A stretch of 64,000 nt of DNA from assembly GCA_947489665.1 (NCBI GenBank), contig CANLEH010000002.1, positions 496,001 through 560,000 on the forward strand, given 5' to 3'. Of the stretch, positions 9,651-18,787 are shown one piece after another (the first letter of the stretch is position 1; the number at the start of each line of letters is the position of its first letter). This stretch comes from an uncultured Roseicyclus sp. GTDB taxonomy: Bacteria; Pseudomonadota; Alphaproteobacteria; Rhodobacterales; Rhodobacteraceae. Position numbers and translations under genes: made by a program. The notes beneath the pieces were generated by a model that saw only the letters and a list, made by a program, of their open reading frames with translations, had not been told where the DNA came from and did no database searches.

Positions 9651-10805
9651 TTAGCGACGCTCCCCTGTGCCCAAAGGCGTAGCAGGGGTGCTCGCGGGCA
9701 CCCGGCCGTAAACCTCTGGCATTGAACATGTTTTCAGCTCGGGCATCACCAGACGCCCGAAATGCTTGCACTCATCCATATGCGGATAGCCCGAGAAGAT
9801 GAACGCGCGGATGCCCATCTTCTTGTACTCTTCGATCTCGCTGAGGACCTGGTCGGCGGAGCCTACCAGCGCCGCACCGCAGCCCGACCGTGCCCGGCCC
9901 ACACCGGTCCACAGATGCGGCTCAACATAGCCGTATTTGTCGGCCAATTCGCGCGCCTTGGCTTGGTGTGAAACGCCCAAGGACGTCGAATCCAGCGCCC
10001 TTTCGCGGATCAACTGGCCATATTCGTCGTCCAGCTTGGAGGTCAGATGTTCGGCATATTCGCGTGCCTCGGCCTCGGTGTCGCGCACGATCATGTGCAC
10101 GCGCAGGCCGTAATCGAGTGTCCTGTTGTAACGTTCCGCCACCGCGTTCACGTCGCGCATCCGCTGCGCCAAGGCCTCTTTCGGCTCGGGCCACATCAGA
10201 TAGACGTCGCAATGCTGACCGCATAGCTCCAGCGCAGGCGGGGAATAGCCGCCAAAATAGAGTAGCGGCCCACCGGTCTGATAGGGTCGCACGGGATCGG
10301 TGGTTAGCCCTGCGAAATCATAGACTTCGCCCTGATAGTTAATCTCGTCCTGCGTCCAGGCTTGCTTGAGAATTTCGACGACCTCGCGCGAGCGCTGGTA
10401 GCGGAACCCGCTTTCTGCTTTCTCACCCGGAAAGTCAGACGAGATGATGTTTACCGTCAGCCGCCCTTCCAGCATGTGGTCGAGCGTGGCAATGGTGCGT
10501 GCCAGCATGATGGGTTGCATTTCCCCGCACCGCACGGCCGCCAGAAGGTTGATCTGTGAGGTGATCGGCGCACAGCCCGCCACGAAAGACAGCGTGTCTT
10601 GGCCCACCTGATAGGAGGACGGGCAGAGGATGTTGCGAAAACCCTGCTTTTCCGCCTCCTGAACGATGCCCGAGCAATGCGCCCAGGACGACCGCAGCTT
10701 GCCATCCGGCACGCCAAGGAATTCGTAATCGTCCGAGCAAAGGGCTGCGAACCAGCTGACTTCGGCAGCATCCAGATCTGCCGATGTGACGGGAACCACT
10801 GTCAT
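9651..10805 (-). CDS. LLM-class flavin-dependent monooxygenase (SsuD-like)
   Basis: 384 residues, luciferase-like barrel of the alkanesulfonate-monooxygenase type: VNIISSDFPGEK, RSREVVEILKQAW, YFGGYSPPALELC and the C-terminal PHMDECKHFGRLVMPEL. It needs reduced flavin from a partner reductase, which is not seen nearby. Start MTVVPVTSADL at 10803-10805 follows GGGAGGA; a longer in-frame start at 10958 would run through the divergent promoter and is rejected. Probably regulated by the divergent GntR protein. Substrate not predictable; an oxygenative C-S or similar bond cleavage on a sugar-like compound is only a guess. Confidence 0.85.
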   Translation of the reverse strand: MTVVPVTSADLDAAEVSWFAALCSDDYEFLGVPDGKLRSSWAHCSGIVQEAEKQGFRNILCPSSYQVGQDTLSFVAGCAPITSQINLLAAVRCGEMQPIMLARTIATLDHMLEGRLTVNIISSDFPGEKAESGFRYQRSREVVEILKQAWTQDEINYQGEVYDFAGLTTDPVRPYQTGGPLLYFGGYSPPALELCGQHCDVYLMWPEPKEALAQRMRDVNAVAERYNRTLDYGLRVHMIVRDTEAEAREYAEHLTSKLDDEYGQLIRERALDSTSLGVSHQAKARELADKYGYVEPHLWTGVGRARSGCGAALVGSADQVLSEIEEYKKMGIRAFIFSGYPHMDECKHFGRLVMPELKTCSMPEVYGRVPASTPATPLGTGERR

Positions 10806-10858
10806 CCTTCGCGTCCTCCCTTGCGCGGTCAACTCTTCTCGGGTAGCACCGCATGGAC

Positions 10859-10880
10859 GGTATATCAATGGTATATCAAT
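10859..10880. promoter_or_regulatory. tandem 11-bp repeat, GntR operator candidate
   Basis: GGTATATCAAT occurs twice with no gap, in the 100-bp space between the divergent monooxygenase and GntR genes. It ends 25 bases before the GntR start and would overlap promoters on both sides. The TATA-rich arms resemble HutC-type GntR sites; the direct-repeat layout is what is seen, the role is inferred. Confidence 0.6.
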
Positions 10881-10905
10881 TCCGGCCAGCGAGGGAGGAC
10901 GCGCG

Positions 10906-11658
10906 ATGCCGAAGACGCTGCGCGCCACACCTGCGCCCGCGCCGCTTGAGGCGCCCACAGGCGCCCTGCCGACCTACCTTCGCATCGCGGAAGAGCTGAC
11001 CCGTGATATTGGCTCAGGCCGGTTGGCCGAGGGCGATAAACTGCCCCCCGAACGCGCCATGGCCGCAGACAAAGGCGTGGCGGTGGCAACACTCCGCAAG
11101 GCGTTGCAGCTGCTGGAGGACCGCCATCTGATTGAGAGGCGGCAAGGGTCGGGCAATTATGTGCTAGGCGGCAACCGCTCCGTCGGGACCTACGCGCTGC
11201 TGCGTCTGGAATTGGCGGGCCAAGGCGGTGGCCTGCCCACCGCACGCCTGCTGGATATGACGCGCGCGGCCAAGCCCGCAACGCTGCCCAAAATAGGGGC
11301 GTCCGACATCGGCTTGCGCATCCGTCGGTTGCGGTTCCTGTCGGATGTGCCTGTTGCTGTTGAAGAAATCTGGCTTGATGCCCGCTGGCTCGACAAGGGG
11401 CCGTTGACGCCGAACAACGTCTCGGAATCGCTCTACCGCAGCTATGAGGATCGGCTGGGGCTAAAAATCAGCGAAGCTGAGGACGTCATCCGCATGGGCG
11501 CCTTGCCGGATTGGGCGCCGGATGCTCTGGGCCTTGCGCCTGCCGCCAACGTCCCGCTGATCGAGCGTCGCGCCTTTGATCAAAACGGCTCGCCAGCCGA
11601 GGCCAGTTGGACATGGTACGACCCGACCCGGTCCCAATATTTCGCGCGGGTGCCATGA
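10906..11658 (+). CDS. GntR-family regulator with UTRA domain
   Basis: 250 residues. Winged helix at about residues 20-90 (PTYLRIAEELTRDIGSGRL, LPPERAMAADKGVAVATLRKAL), then a UTRA ligand-binding domain. The ATG at 10906 (MPKTLRATP) follows GAGGGAGG; the frame is open upstream to 10786 but that would cross the repeat operator. UTRA regulators usually bind sugar phosphates or related effectors, fitting the kinase and dehydrogenase downstream. Confidence 0.88.
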   Translation: MPKTLRATPAPAPLEAPTGALPTYLRIAEELTRDIGSGRLAEGDKLPPERAMAADKGVAVATLRKALQLLEDRHLIERRQGSGNYVLGGNRSVGTYALLRLELAGQGGGLPTARLLDMTRAAKPATLPKIGASDIGLRIRRLRFLSDVPVAVEEIWLDARWLDKGPLTPNNVSESLYRSYEDRLGLKISEAEDVIRMGALPDWAPDALGLAPAANVPLIERRAFDQNGSPAEASWTWYDPTRSQYFARVP

Positions 11659-11683
11659 CACCCCGAAGCACAGGAAAAAAGAA

Positions 11684-12772
11684 ATGACGCGTTACGGCAT
11701 CGTCGGCTCCGGGATGATGGGGCAAGAGCATATCCGCAATATCGCGCTTTTGGCGGGGGCCGAGGTCAGTGCGTTTTGCGAACCGGATGAAGGTATGGCG
11801 GCGGCCACGGCGGCTCTTGTGCCCGGCGCCGTGCGCTGCCCCGACTTGGAAGGCGTCGTGCAGCGCAACGATGTGGATGCGGTTGTGGTGGCCTCGCCCA
11901 ACCACACCCATGTCGATGTCCTCAAACGCATCGCGGCCACGCGACCCCTGCCCATCCTGATGGAAAAGCCGCTCTATACCGATCCAGCGGATGAGGCGGT
12001 TCTGGCCAATCTGGTCGAGGATTATCCCGCGCCCATCTGGGTCGCGATGGAATACCGCTACATGCCGCCCGTCGCGAAATTCCGCGAGCTTTGCGATCAG
12101 GCCACCGGCGGAATCAAAATGCTGGCGATCCGCGAGCATCGTTTCCCGTTCCTCGAAAAAGTCGGCGACTGGAACCGCTTCAACCGCAATTCCGGCGGTA
12201 CGTTGGTTGAAAAGTGCTGTCATTTCTTCGACCTGATGCGCCTGATTCTGCGCGACGAGGCGGTGCGCGTGATGGCCTCTGCCGGGCAATCAGTGAACCA
12301 TCTGGATGAAAGCTATGGCGGTGAGACGCCGGACATCTGGGACAATGGCTTTGTGATCGCCGATTTCGCGCGCGGCAGCCGCGCGATGCTGGATCTGTGC
12401 ATGTTCGCCGAAGGCAGCGAATGGCAGGAAGAGATCAGCGCCGTTGGCCCCGCCGGCAAGATCGAGGCCAAGATACCCGGCCCGACCCGGTTCTGGAACT
12501 TCGACATCGGCCCGGCACCAACGCCGAAAGTCATCGTCAGCCCGCGGATGCCCACAACCGGAAAGGTCGTGCACGAGACGCCGGTGGACAAGGATTTGCT
12601 GACGGCGGGCGATCACCACGGATCGACCTATTACCAGCATCTGCGGTTTCTGGATGTGGTGCGCAAAGGTTGGCGGCCCGAAGTCACGCTGGCCGACGGC
12701 GCAGCAGCGGTGCGCATCGGCATGGCGGCCCAGGAGAGTGCTGTCACCGGGCGGGCGGTTTCCCTGAGCTGA
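11684..12772 (+). CDS. Gfo/Idh/MocA-family oxidoreductase
   Basis: NAD(P)-dependent dehydrogenase acting on sugars or polyols, 362 residues. Rossmann start RYGIVGSGMMGQEHIRNI, the family EKP motif in LMEKPLYTDP, and a catalytic-domain segment with GGTLVEKCCHFFDLMRL (His/Asp candidates). Lies 25 bp after the GntR gene and 15 bp before the kinase. Sugar specificity cannot be read from the sequence. Confidence 0.87.
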   Translation: MTRYGIVGSGMMGQEHIRNIALLAGAEVSAFCEPDEGMAAATAALVPGAVRCPDLEGVVQRNDVDAVVVASPNHTHVDVLKRIAATRPLPILMEKPLYTDPADEAVLANLVEDYPAPIWVAMEYRYMPPVAKFRELCDQATGGIKMLAIREHRFPFLEKVGDWNRFNRNSGGTLVEKCCHFFDLMRLILRDEAVRVMASAGQSVNHLDESYGGETPDIWDNGFVIADFARGSRAMLDLCMFAEGSEWQEEISAVGPAGKIEAKIPGPTRFWNFDIGPAPTPKVIVSPRMPTTGKVVHETPVDKDLLTAGDHHGSTYYQHLRFLDVVRKGWRPEVTLADGAAAVRIGMAAQESAVTGRAVSLS

Positions 12773-12787
12773 GCGGCGCGTTAGGCT

Positions 12788-13642
12788 GTGCCTATGAATG
12801 ATCGGATCGACATTGGCATCGATGGCGGCGGCTCTGGCTGCCGCGTGGTGGTGTCCATGCAGGGCCGCGCAGCCCGCGCCGAGGGCGGCCCCGCCAATGT
12901 CGTGACCGATCCTGCCGCGGCCGAGGCGGCTATTCGTGAGACATTGCTTGAGGCGCTTGGCGCGTTTGGTCTTGGCCTCGATGACCTCGAACACGCCCGA
13001 ATCGTGGCCGGACTTGCCGGATGCCGCCTGCCCGGTGTGGCAGATGCGTTCGCCATGCGGTTGCCGTTTCTGGCCTATGTCGTGGATGACAGTGTGACCG
13101 CCTTGGAAGGCGCGTTTGGTGGCGGGCACGGAACGCTTGTGAACCTTGGCACCGGGTCCTTCTTCATCCGCAAGGATGCGCGGGGCGTAACGCATCACGG
13201 CGGCTGGGGTTTTGTTCTGGGGGATGAAGGGTCTGCGGCCTGGCTTGGGCGCGAGGCTCTGCGTGAGCTGACGCGGATGGAAGATGGGCGGATGCCGGTG
13301 CACACAGATGACCCCTTACGTGACGCCCTTCGCGACGCCATCAACGGGCAGCATCCTTCCGAATTTGCCATGCACGCCGCACCGGACGACTTCGCTGCCC
13401 TGGCACCCGTCATATTCAACCGCCGGACCCCTTGGGCTATGCTGTTGCAGCGACATGTCCAAACCTGCGTGGAACAGGGTCTGAGCGGTGTCGGCCATCC
13501 GAACGGCACGCCCTGGGCGCTGACGGGAGGCATGGGTCTAGCCCTTGCGGATCGGTTAAGCGGCCAGGTCACCGCAGGCCTCCAAGCCCCGCAAGGCAGC
13601 GCGTTGGACGGCGCACTTGCGATGGCGCGGGCCCTGCCCTAG
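12788..13642 (+). CDS. BadF/BadG-type ATPase, N-acetylglucosamine-kinase-like
   Basis: 284 residues, actin-fold sugar kinase: IDIGIDGGGSGCRVVV phosphate-1 loop, LVNLGTGSFFIRKD phosphate-2, HHGGWGFVLGDEGSAAWLG, which is the hallmark of the NagK-like BadF branch. Starts with GTG at 12788 or the ATG two codons on (12794). It closes the rightward GntR operon and likely phosphorylates the sugar product. Overlaps the end of the convergent dehydratase gene by 4 bp. Confidence 0.82.
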   Translation: MPMNDRIDIGIDGGGSGCRVVVSMQGRAARAEGGPANVVTDPAAAEAAIRETLLEALGAFGLGLDDLEHARIVAGLAGCRLPGVADAFAMRLPFLAYVVDDSVTALEGAFGGGHGTLVNLGTGSFFIRKDARGVTHHGGWGFVLGDEGSAAWLGREALRELTRMEDGRMPVHTDDPLRDALRDAINGQHPSEFAMHAAPDDFAALAPVIFNRRTPWAMLLQRHVQTCVEQGLSGVGHPNGTPWALTGGMGLALADRLSGQVTAGLQAPQGSALDGALAMARALP

Positions 13643-15498
13643 GCGCTGTCAGCCTCGACCAATGGGCGTTGATAGCCCTTCACAAAGCCCTCTACCGCAC
13701 CCCGAAAACGATCCGTATCGCCCATCTCAAGCGCATTGCGGGTTTCGCGCAGCATGGCGGCAACTTCGATCTGGCTGAGCCTATCCTCGGACGCCCGCAG
13801 GATCTTGGAATGCGGCGTCGCGATCAGCGAGGCATCGTCAATCAGTAGCTCTTCGTAGAGCTTTTCGCCGGGCCGCAGACCGGTGATCTTGATCTCGATC
13901 CCTTCCCCGCCTGCCCCATTGCGAACGCGGGCGCCGGAAAGCTCGATCATGCGCCGCGCGATATCGAGGATCTTCATGGGCTTGCCCATATCCAGCACAA
14001 AAACATCACCACCCTCGGAAAAGGCGCCGGCAAGCAGGACCAGCCGCGCGGCCTCCGGAATGGTCATGAAAAAGCGCGTCACCTCCGGGTGTGTGACGGT
14101 CACCGGTCCCCCGGATCTGATCTGGTCCTGGAACAACGGCAACACCGACCCGGAGGAGCCAAGGACATTGCCGAAGCGAACCATGGAGAAGCGCGTCCCG
14201 CGTGTGCGCGATGCCATGTCCTGGATCACCATCTCGGCCATCCGTTTGGTCGCGCCCATGATATTGGTGGGCCGCACTGCCTTGTCGGTCGACACCAGAA
14301 TAAAACGCTCGATCCCGTGGGCCTCGGCAGCCGACGCGACCACTTGCGTTCCCAGCAAGTTGTTTCTGGCGCCTTCAAGGACGTTATCCTCGACCAGCGG
14401 GACATGTTTGTAGGCAGCGGCGTGCACGATGGTCTCCACGCCCTCTTCCTCAAGAACATTGGCCACGCGCGTCGGATTGGTCACCGAGCCAAGGCGGGCG
14501 GAAATGCCTATCTGAACAGATTCAGCCCGAGCACGCAGTTCGCGATCGATCTGGTAGAGCGCAAATTCCGACTGTTCATACAGAACGATCCGCGCAGGCG
14601 CACATTCCAGCAACTGGCGGCAAAGCTCTGACCCGATAGAGCCGCCCGCGCCCGTCACCATCACCACCCGGCCCGCATAGGCCTTGGCAATGTCGGGCAC
14701 GTCCAGATCCACCTTGTCGCGGCCCAAAAGCGCATCGGGCGCCACGGTCTGAAGCGTCGTGGATTGGCCTGAGATCAGATCAACATAGGACGGCAACACC
14801 TGCACATCGCAGCCAAGCGCATGCAGATCCGCCAGGATCGCATCGGTTTTCGCCTGACTCAGCGACGGCATAGCCAGCAGCACACGCTTGACCTGACCGC
14901 TTTGCACCATTTCGCGCAGACGCACCGGCGAAGAGACCGACAGTCCGGAAATAATCAATCCGTGGAGGTTAACGTTGTCGTCGACAAAGGCCACCGGTTC
15001 CACTTCCGACGATGCGCGCAACGCCGCCGCCAGCTGAATACCCGCCGCCCCCGCGCCGTAGATCGCGACCGGCACACCTGCAATTCCGCGTTGCATCGAC
15101 CGCGACACCAGCAAGTAGCCCAGGTTGCGGCCCATCACGGACAAGACAAAGAACACGCCACCAAACAGAAAGGGGATCGATCGCGGCGCATTGATGTTCA
15201 AGGCAAAGCTGCAGGCCATCGCCACCAAAATCAGAATGGCCGTCGCCCCGGCTATCCGGCTGAGCGCGGACATATCGAGCGATGTAAGCTTGATCCACGG
15301 CAACCGCATGGCCAGGACCACAATTGGTCCGAACAGGGTCATTGCGACAATCAGCGGCAATGCGTCGCTTAGGTAGTGCGCGGGAAATAGAACCGAAAAG
15401 CGCAAGACGTAGGCCAGGAAGAAGGCAACCGGAACAAGCGCACTATCAAAGGCGAGAAAGAAGTATCGCTTCTGACGACGCGTCAGCGTACTGAGCAT
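13639..15498 (-). CDS. membrane nucleotide-sugar 4,6-dehydratase (CapD/WbpM/PglF-like)
   Basis: 619 residues. Four N-terminal membrane helices (residues about 10-110), a CoA-binding-like Rossmann domain (IYGAGAAGIQLAAAL), then the extended SDR dehydratase domain with VMVTGAGGSIGSELC and HAAAYKHVPLVEDN. It converts a UDP-HexNAc for surface glycan synthesis. Start MLSTLTRRQ at 15496-15498 follows GGGGGAG; an ATG 9 codons upstream is possible. The next gene, facing away, is a broken exopolysaccharide kinase, so this may be the surviving part of a glycan locus. Confidence 0.88.
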   Translation of the reverse strand: MLSTLTRRQKRYFFLAFDSALVPVAFFLAYVLRFSVLFPAHYLSDALPLIVAMTLFGPIVVLAMRLPWIKLTSLDMSALSRIAGATAILILVAMACSFALNINAPRSIPFLFGGVFFVLSVMGRNLGYLLVSRSMQRGIAGVPVAIYGAGAAGIQLAAALRASSEVEPVAFVDDNVNLHGLIISGLSVSSPVRLREMVQSGQVKRVLLAMPSLSQAKTDAILADLHALGCDVQVLPSYVDLISGQSTTLQTVAPDALLGRDKVDLDVPDIAKAYAGRVVMVTGAGGSIGSELCRQLLECAPARIVLYEQSEFALYQIDRELRARAESVQIGISARLGSVTNPTRVANVLEEEGVETIVHAAAYKHVPLVEDNVLEGARNNLLGTQVVASAAEAHGIERFILVSTDKAVRPTNIMGATKRMAEMVIQDMASRTRGTRFSMVRFGNVLGSSGSVLPLFQDQIRSGGPVTVTHPEVTRFFMTIPEAARLVLLAGAFSEGGDVFVLDMGKPMKILDIARRMIELSGARVRNGAGGEGIEIKITGLRPGEKLYEELLIDDASLIATPHSKILRASEDRLSQIEVAAMLRETRNALEMGDTDRFRGAVEGFVKGYQRPLVEADSA

Positions 15499-15837
15499 TT
15501 TGCTCCCCCATTCCGACCAAGACACTTTCGTGGTCGACCGCAGCTACATTAACCGCGTTCTGTTGCGTGAGGTAATGGGAAAAACCGACACAGCTGGGTC
15601 AGGTCTCGCGCATCCCAAAATCGTTGAAAAAATTGTTTTAAAACAAGTTCTTGAAATTTCCGACAGCGGCAAGATCTTGCAATCTGGCCGTCACATGGGC
15701 GCCCCAAAGACCTCTACACCTGGCTTTTTTGCCGATCTCTATGGCAGATTCCCCTGTCCCAAAAGTCAATTACCAAGCCAAATGAATCTGACGGTAGTGG
15801 GCGTCGGCGCATCGCCTCGACACAAAAAATGGACTGA
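15499..15837. other. intergenic region between dehydratase and kinase remnant
   Basis: 339 bp with no supported gene. It is less GC-rich than its surroundings and contains a perfect 14-base palindrome TTGTTTTAAAACAA at 15633-15646. It should hold the promoter of the leftward dehydratase gene and perhaps lost 5' sequence of the kinase remnant to the right. Confidence 0.5.
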
Positions 15838-16551
15838 GTGATCTTTACGGGCGCAGGCACAGATGTAGCAGCGACCGAAACTGCGCTTCGCGAAAGGCAG
15901 GATGATATTGCCTCCGACCAGCGCCGCTTGGAGGCACAGCTGGCCAGCCTGGTTTGGTCGGAAATGGAATTGACGGCGCAGTTCAACAATCAATGCGATG
16001 AGTTGATGGAGTTTCAGCAGCTTGAGCGTGAGGTCAACACCGCCCGCCTGATGTGTCAGACCTTCCTGACCCGCCTGCAGGAAGCGAGCGTTCAGCGGGG
16101 CCTGCAGACGGCGGACAGCCGCATCCTGTCTGAGGCGATCCCGCGCAGCGCGTCCAGCCCGCGCATTCTGGTGACCCTCTTTGTCGCAATGATGCTGGGT
16201 GCGTTTGTCGGGGCCGCCCTCGCTCTGATCCGCGAATGGCGCTTTGCGGGCTTTCGCACGACGGATGAGCTGCGCCAGACCCTCTCTGTTCCGGTCCTTG
16301 GCTCACTGCCGGCCATGTCCAGCCGCAACCGGGTCGACGTTCTGACGCATCTGCGCGCGTCGTAAGGCAAGCGTGTTTTTTTGATGGAAGCCGATGTCCG
16401 CCGCCAAACCCTGCGCGCATGTGTGGGTGAGGGCCACTCCGCCGATGGCGTCGTCCTCACCCAGGTCGAGCAGCGCAAGATGAAGGGCTACGGCTTTGCC
16501 GGGCAGTACGGATATGACGGCTACGCGTCGGGCTACTACGCAAAGGACTGA
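15838..16551 (+). pseudogene. exopolysaccharide tyrosine autokinase (Wzc/GumC type), internally deleted remnant
   Basis: All pieces lie in one reading frame. The first part (to a TAA at 16363-16365) matches the coiled-coil GNVR region and second membrane helix of Wzc-type kinases (FQQLEREVNTARLM, LQEASVQRGLQTADSR, a hydrophobic stretch near residue 115). Directly after the stop the frame reads GKRVFLMEADVRRQTL, a Walker-A'-type motif, then jumps to a C-terminus GVVLTQVEQRKMKGYGF followed by a Tyr-rich tail. The N-terminal Wzz domain, Walker A and most of the kinase domain are missing, so the protein cannot be a working kinase. It may still yield a short membrane protein from a GTG at 15838. 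Confidence 0.8.
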
Positions 16552-16564
16552 GGCGTTCGCGGTC

Positions 16565-17284
16565 CTATAGCCCCTGCCCCACCAAGGCGCCGATGGCGCT
16601 GGTCGCCGCCATCGCCAGCGCCCCCCAAAGCATGACCCGGAAGGCCGCGCGCGCGCGCGGGGCACCACCCGCCTGGGCCCCCAAGGCGCCCAATGCTCCC
16701 AAGGCAGCAAGGGTTCCCACGGCCACCCACAGGATCAACACCGAAACCGGCGCAAGCACCGCCACGCCCAGTGGCACCGCGGCGCCTGCTGCAAAGGTCG
16801 CGGCCGACACCAAGGCGGCCTGAACCGGCTGCGGTGGGGACAGGTCCGTTAATCCGATCTCATCACGCAGATGGGTCGCGAGCGCGTCGTGTCGGGTCAA
16901 CTCCTCCGCGACTTCGGCGGCCAGATCGGGCCGCAAGCCGCGCTCCTCATAAATGGCGCGCAGCTCGGCCAGTTCGCCCTCTGGGTTGTTCTCCAGCTCA
17001 GCCCGCTCCCGGGCCACGTCGGCCTTTTCCACGTCCGCCTGGCTTGAGACAGACACATATTCGCCCGCTGCCATCGACAGCGCGCCCGCGACCATGCCCG
17101 CCAGGCCGGCCAACAGGATCACTGCCTTGTCGCCGGATCCGGCCGCGACACCAGCAATCAACGACGCCGTGGACAGGATGCCGTCATTGGCTCCCATCAC
17201 AGCCGCTCGCAGCCAGCCGGAGCGGCCAGACAGATGCGGCTCGGCATGGGCCGAGGGCACGTTTGAGGCCGTGGGGCGCACCAT
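16565..17284 (-). CDS. VIT family (CCC1-like) metal transporter
   Basis: 239 residues, iron/manganese transporter family. First helix region LRAAVMGANDGILSTASLIAG is diagnostic, with a soluble middle segment (about residues 85-150, many Glu/Arg) that in VIT proteins binds metal, and three further C-terminal helices. Its ATG shares a base with the stop of the upstream oxidase gene (TGATG), so it is translationally coupled to it. Confidence 0.88.
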   Translation of the reverse strand: MVRPTASNVPSAHAEPHLSGRSGWLRAAVMGANDGILSTASLIAGVAAGSGDKAVILLAGLAGMVAGALSMAAGEYVSVSSQADVEKADVARERAELENNPEGELAELRAIYEERGLRPDLAAEVAEELTRHDALATHLRDEIGLTDLSPPQPVQAALVSAATFAAGAAVPLGVAVLAPVSVLILWVAVGTLAALGALGALGAQAGGAPRARAAFRVMLWGALAMAATSAIGALVGQGL

Positions 17285-18693
17285 CAGTCCGGCAACCGCA
17301 TTTTGCCGGGATTGAAGATGTTGAGGGGATCGACGCCACGTTTGATCGCCCCCATCATCGCAATCGCCGCGGGCCCTAGCTCACGCTCGAGATACTGGGC
17401 CTTGCCCTGCCCGATCCCATGCTCACCCGTGCAGGTCCCATCCATCGAAATCGCCAGTTCGTTGAGCCAGCCGACAAAGCCCTCTGCCTTTGCGACCTCG
17501 GCTTGGTTGTCCATGTCGATCAGCAAAAGCGTGTGGAAATTCCCGTCGCCCACATGCCCGACAACCGGCGCGATAAAGCCGAGCTCGGCCAGTTTGGCCT
17601 GCGCGGCCGCAACGCATTCAGCCAATCGCGACAAGGGCACACACACATCGGTAGAAATCCCGCGCGCGCCGGGTCTGAGTTGGAGTGCCGCCCAATAGGC
17701 GTCATGGCGGGCCTGCCAAAGCTTGGTGCGCTCTTCCTCGCGCGTGGTGAAAGTAAAGCCTGTGCCGCCATATTCGCCCGCGATCTCTCCAAAGACTTCG
17801 GCCTGCCCGGTGACGCCCGCATCCGTGCCATGGAATTCCAGCAACAAAAGCGGTGTCTCGGGCAGGGTAAGGTTTGAATAGGCGTTGCAGGCCTTCACTT
17901 GAAGCGCATCCAACAGCTCGATCCGCGCCACTGGCAGCCCGTATTGGAACGTCGCGATCACAGCGTTGCACGCCGCCTCGACGCTCGGGAAAGAGCATGT
18001 CGCAGCAGACGTCGCCTCGGGGATGCCCTGCAATTTCAGCGTCAACTCGGTGATCAGGCCAAGCGTGCCTTCGCTGCCCACGATCAGGCGCGTCAGGTCA
18101 TACCCGGCCGAGGTCTTCCGCGCCCGTTTCGCACTGGTCAGGATCTCGCCGGACGGAAGCACGGCCTTCAACGCCAGCACATTGTCCTTCATCGTGCCGT
18201 AGCGCACGGCGCAGGTGCCCGAGGCACTGGTGGCCGCCATGCCACCAAGCGAGGCATCGGCACCCGGATCAATCGGAAAGAACAGCCCCGTATCGCGCAA
18301 ATGCGTGTTCAGCGCCTTACGCGTCACGCCGGGCTGGACGGTCACATCCATATCCTCTGCATGGACGGACAGGATCTGGTTCATCTGGCTGAAATCAAGG
18401 CTGATGCCGCCCGCGGGCGCATTCACGTGCCCTTCAAGCGAGGTGCCGGTTCCGAACGGAATGATGGGCACGCGGTGGGTCGCACAGATGCGCACGATCT
18501 CCTGCACCTCGTCGGTGCTTTCGGGGAATATAACGGCGTCGGGCGGCTGATTGCGCAACCATGTGGTCGTGTGGCCATGCTGTTCGCGCAGGGCTTGCCC
18601 CGTTTCAACGCGCGGCCCGAACCTCTGGGTCAGGATCCCCAGCACGGTGGCGATGCCGTCTTCATTGCGCGGCAAGTCTGTGATCAGCGCCAT
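17284..18693 (-). CDS. FAD-linked oxidase, GlcD / D-lactate dehydrogenase type
   Basis: 469 residues. PCMH FAD-binding domain with IIPFGTGTSLEGHVNAP and GADASLGGMAATSASGTCAVRYGT, and a C-terminal domain with HVGDGNFHTLLLID and the terminal CTGEHGIGQGK. The family oxidises D-lactate, glycolate or related 2-hydroxyacids and passes electrons to cytochrome c or quinone. Which acid is not decidable here, and no glcE/glcF partners are adjacent, favouring a single-subunit D-lactate dehydrogenase. Confidence 0.87.
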   Translation of the reverse strand: MALITDLPRNEDGIATVLGILTQRFGPRVETGQALREQHGHTTTWLRNQPPDAVIFPESTDEVQEIVRICATHRVPIIPFGTGTSLEGHVNAPAGGISLDFSQMNQILSVHAEDMDVTVQPGVTRKALNTHLRDTGLFFPIDPGADASLGGMAATSASGTCAVRYGTMKDNVLALKAVLPSGEILTSAKRARKTSAGYDLTRLIVGSEGTLGLITELTLKLQGIPEATSAATCSFPSVEAACNAVIATFQYGLPVARIELLDALQVKACNAYSNLTLPETPLLLLEFHGTDAGVTGQAEVFGEIAGEYGGTGFTFTTREEERTKLWQARHDAYWAALQLRPGARGISTDVCVPLSRLAECVAAAQAKLAELGFIAPVVGHVGDGNFHTLLLIDMDNQAEVAKAEGFVGWLNELAISMDGTCTGEHGIGQGKAQYLERELGPAAIAMMGAIKRGVDPLNIFNPGKMRLPD

Positions 18694-18787
18694 CTGGAAA
18701 AGCCCCCCGAATTCTACATGTGCTAACTACCAGTCGTCGAGTGCGCGCTCAAGCAACGCAGACCGTGGCTGAGACATTGCTCAGATT

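Noticed and set aside
8760-13642. Sulfoquinovose monooxygenase (Smo-type) pathway
   Set aside because: Monooxygenase plus AKR fits, but flavin reductase, sulfoquinovosidase, transporter and sulfite exporter are not seen, so I kept only a general description.
15500-15841. 113-codon rightward frame between the dehydratase and the kinase remnant
   Set aside because: No ribosome site, no recognisable motif, and it overlaps the dehydratase promoter region.
16565-16710. The CG-alternating stretch near 16645-16660 as a structural element
   Set aside because: It lies inside the VIT transporter coding sequence and is explained by Ala/Arg codons.
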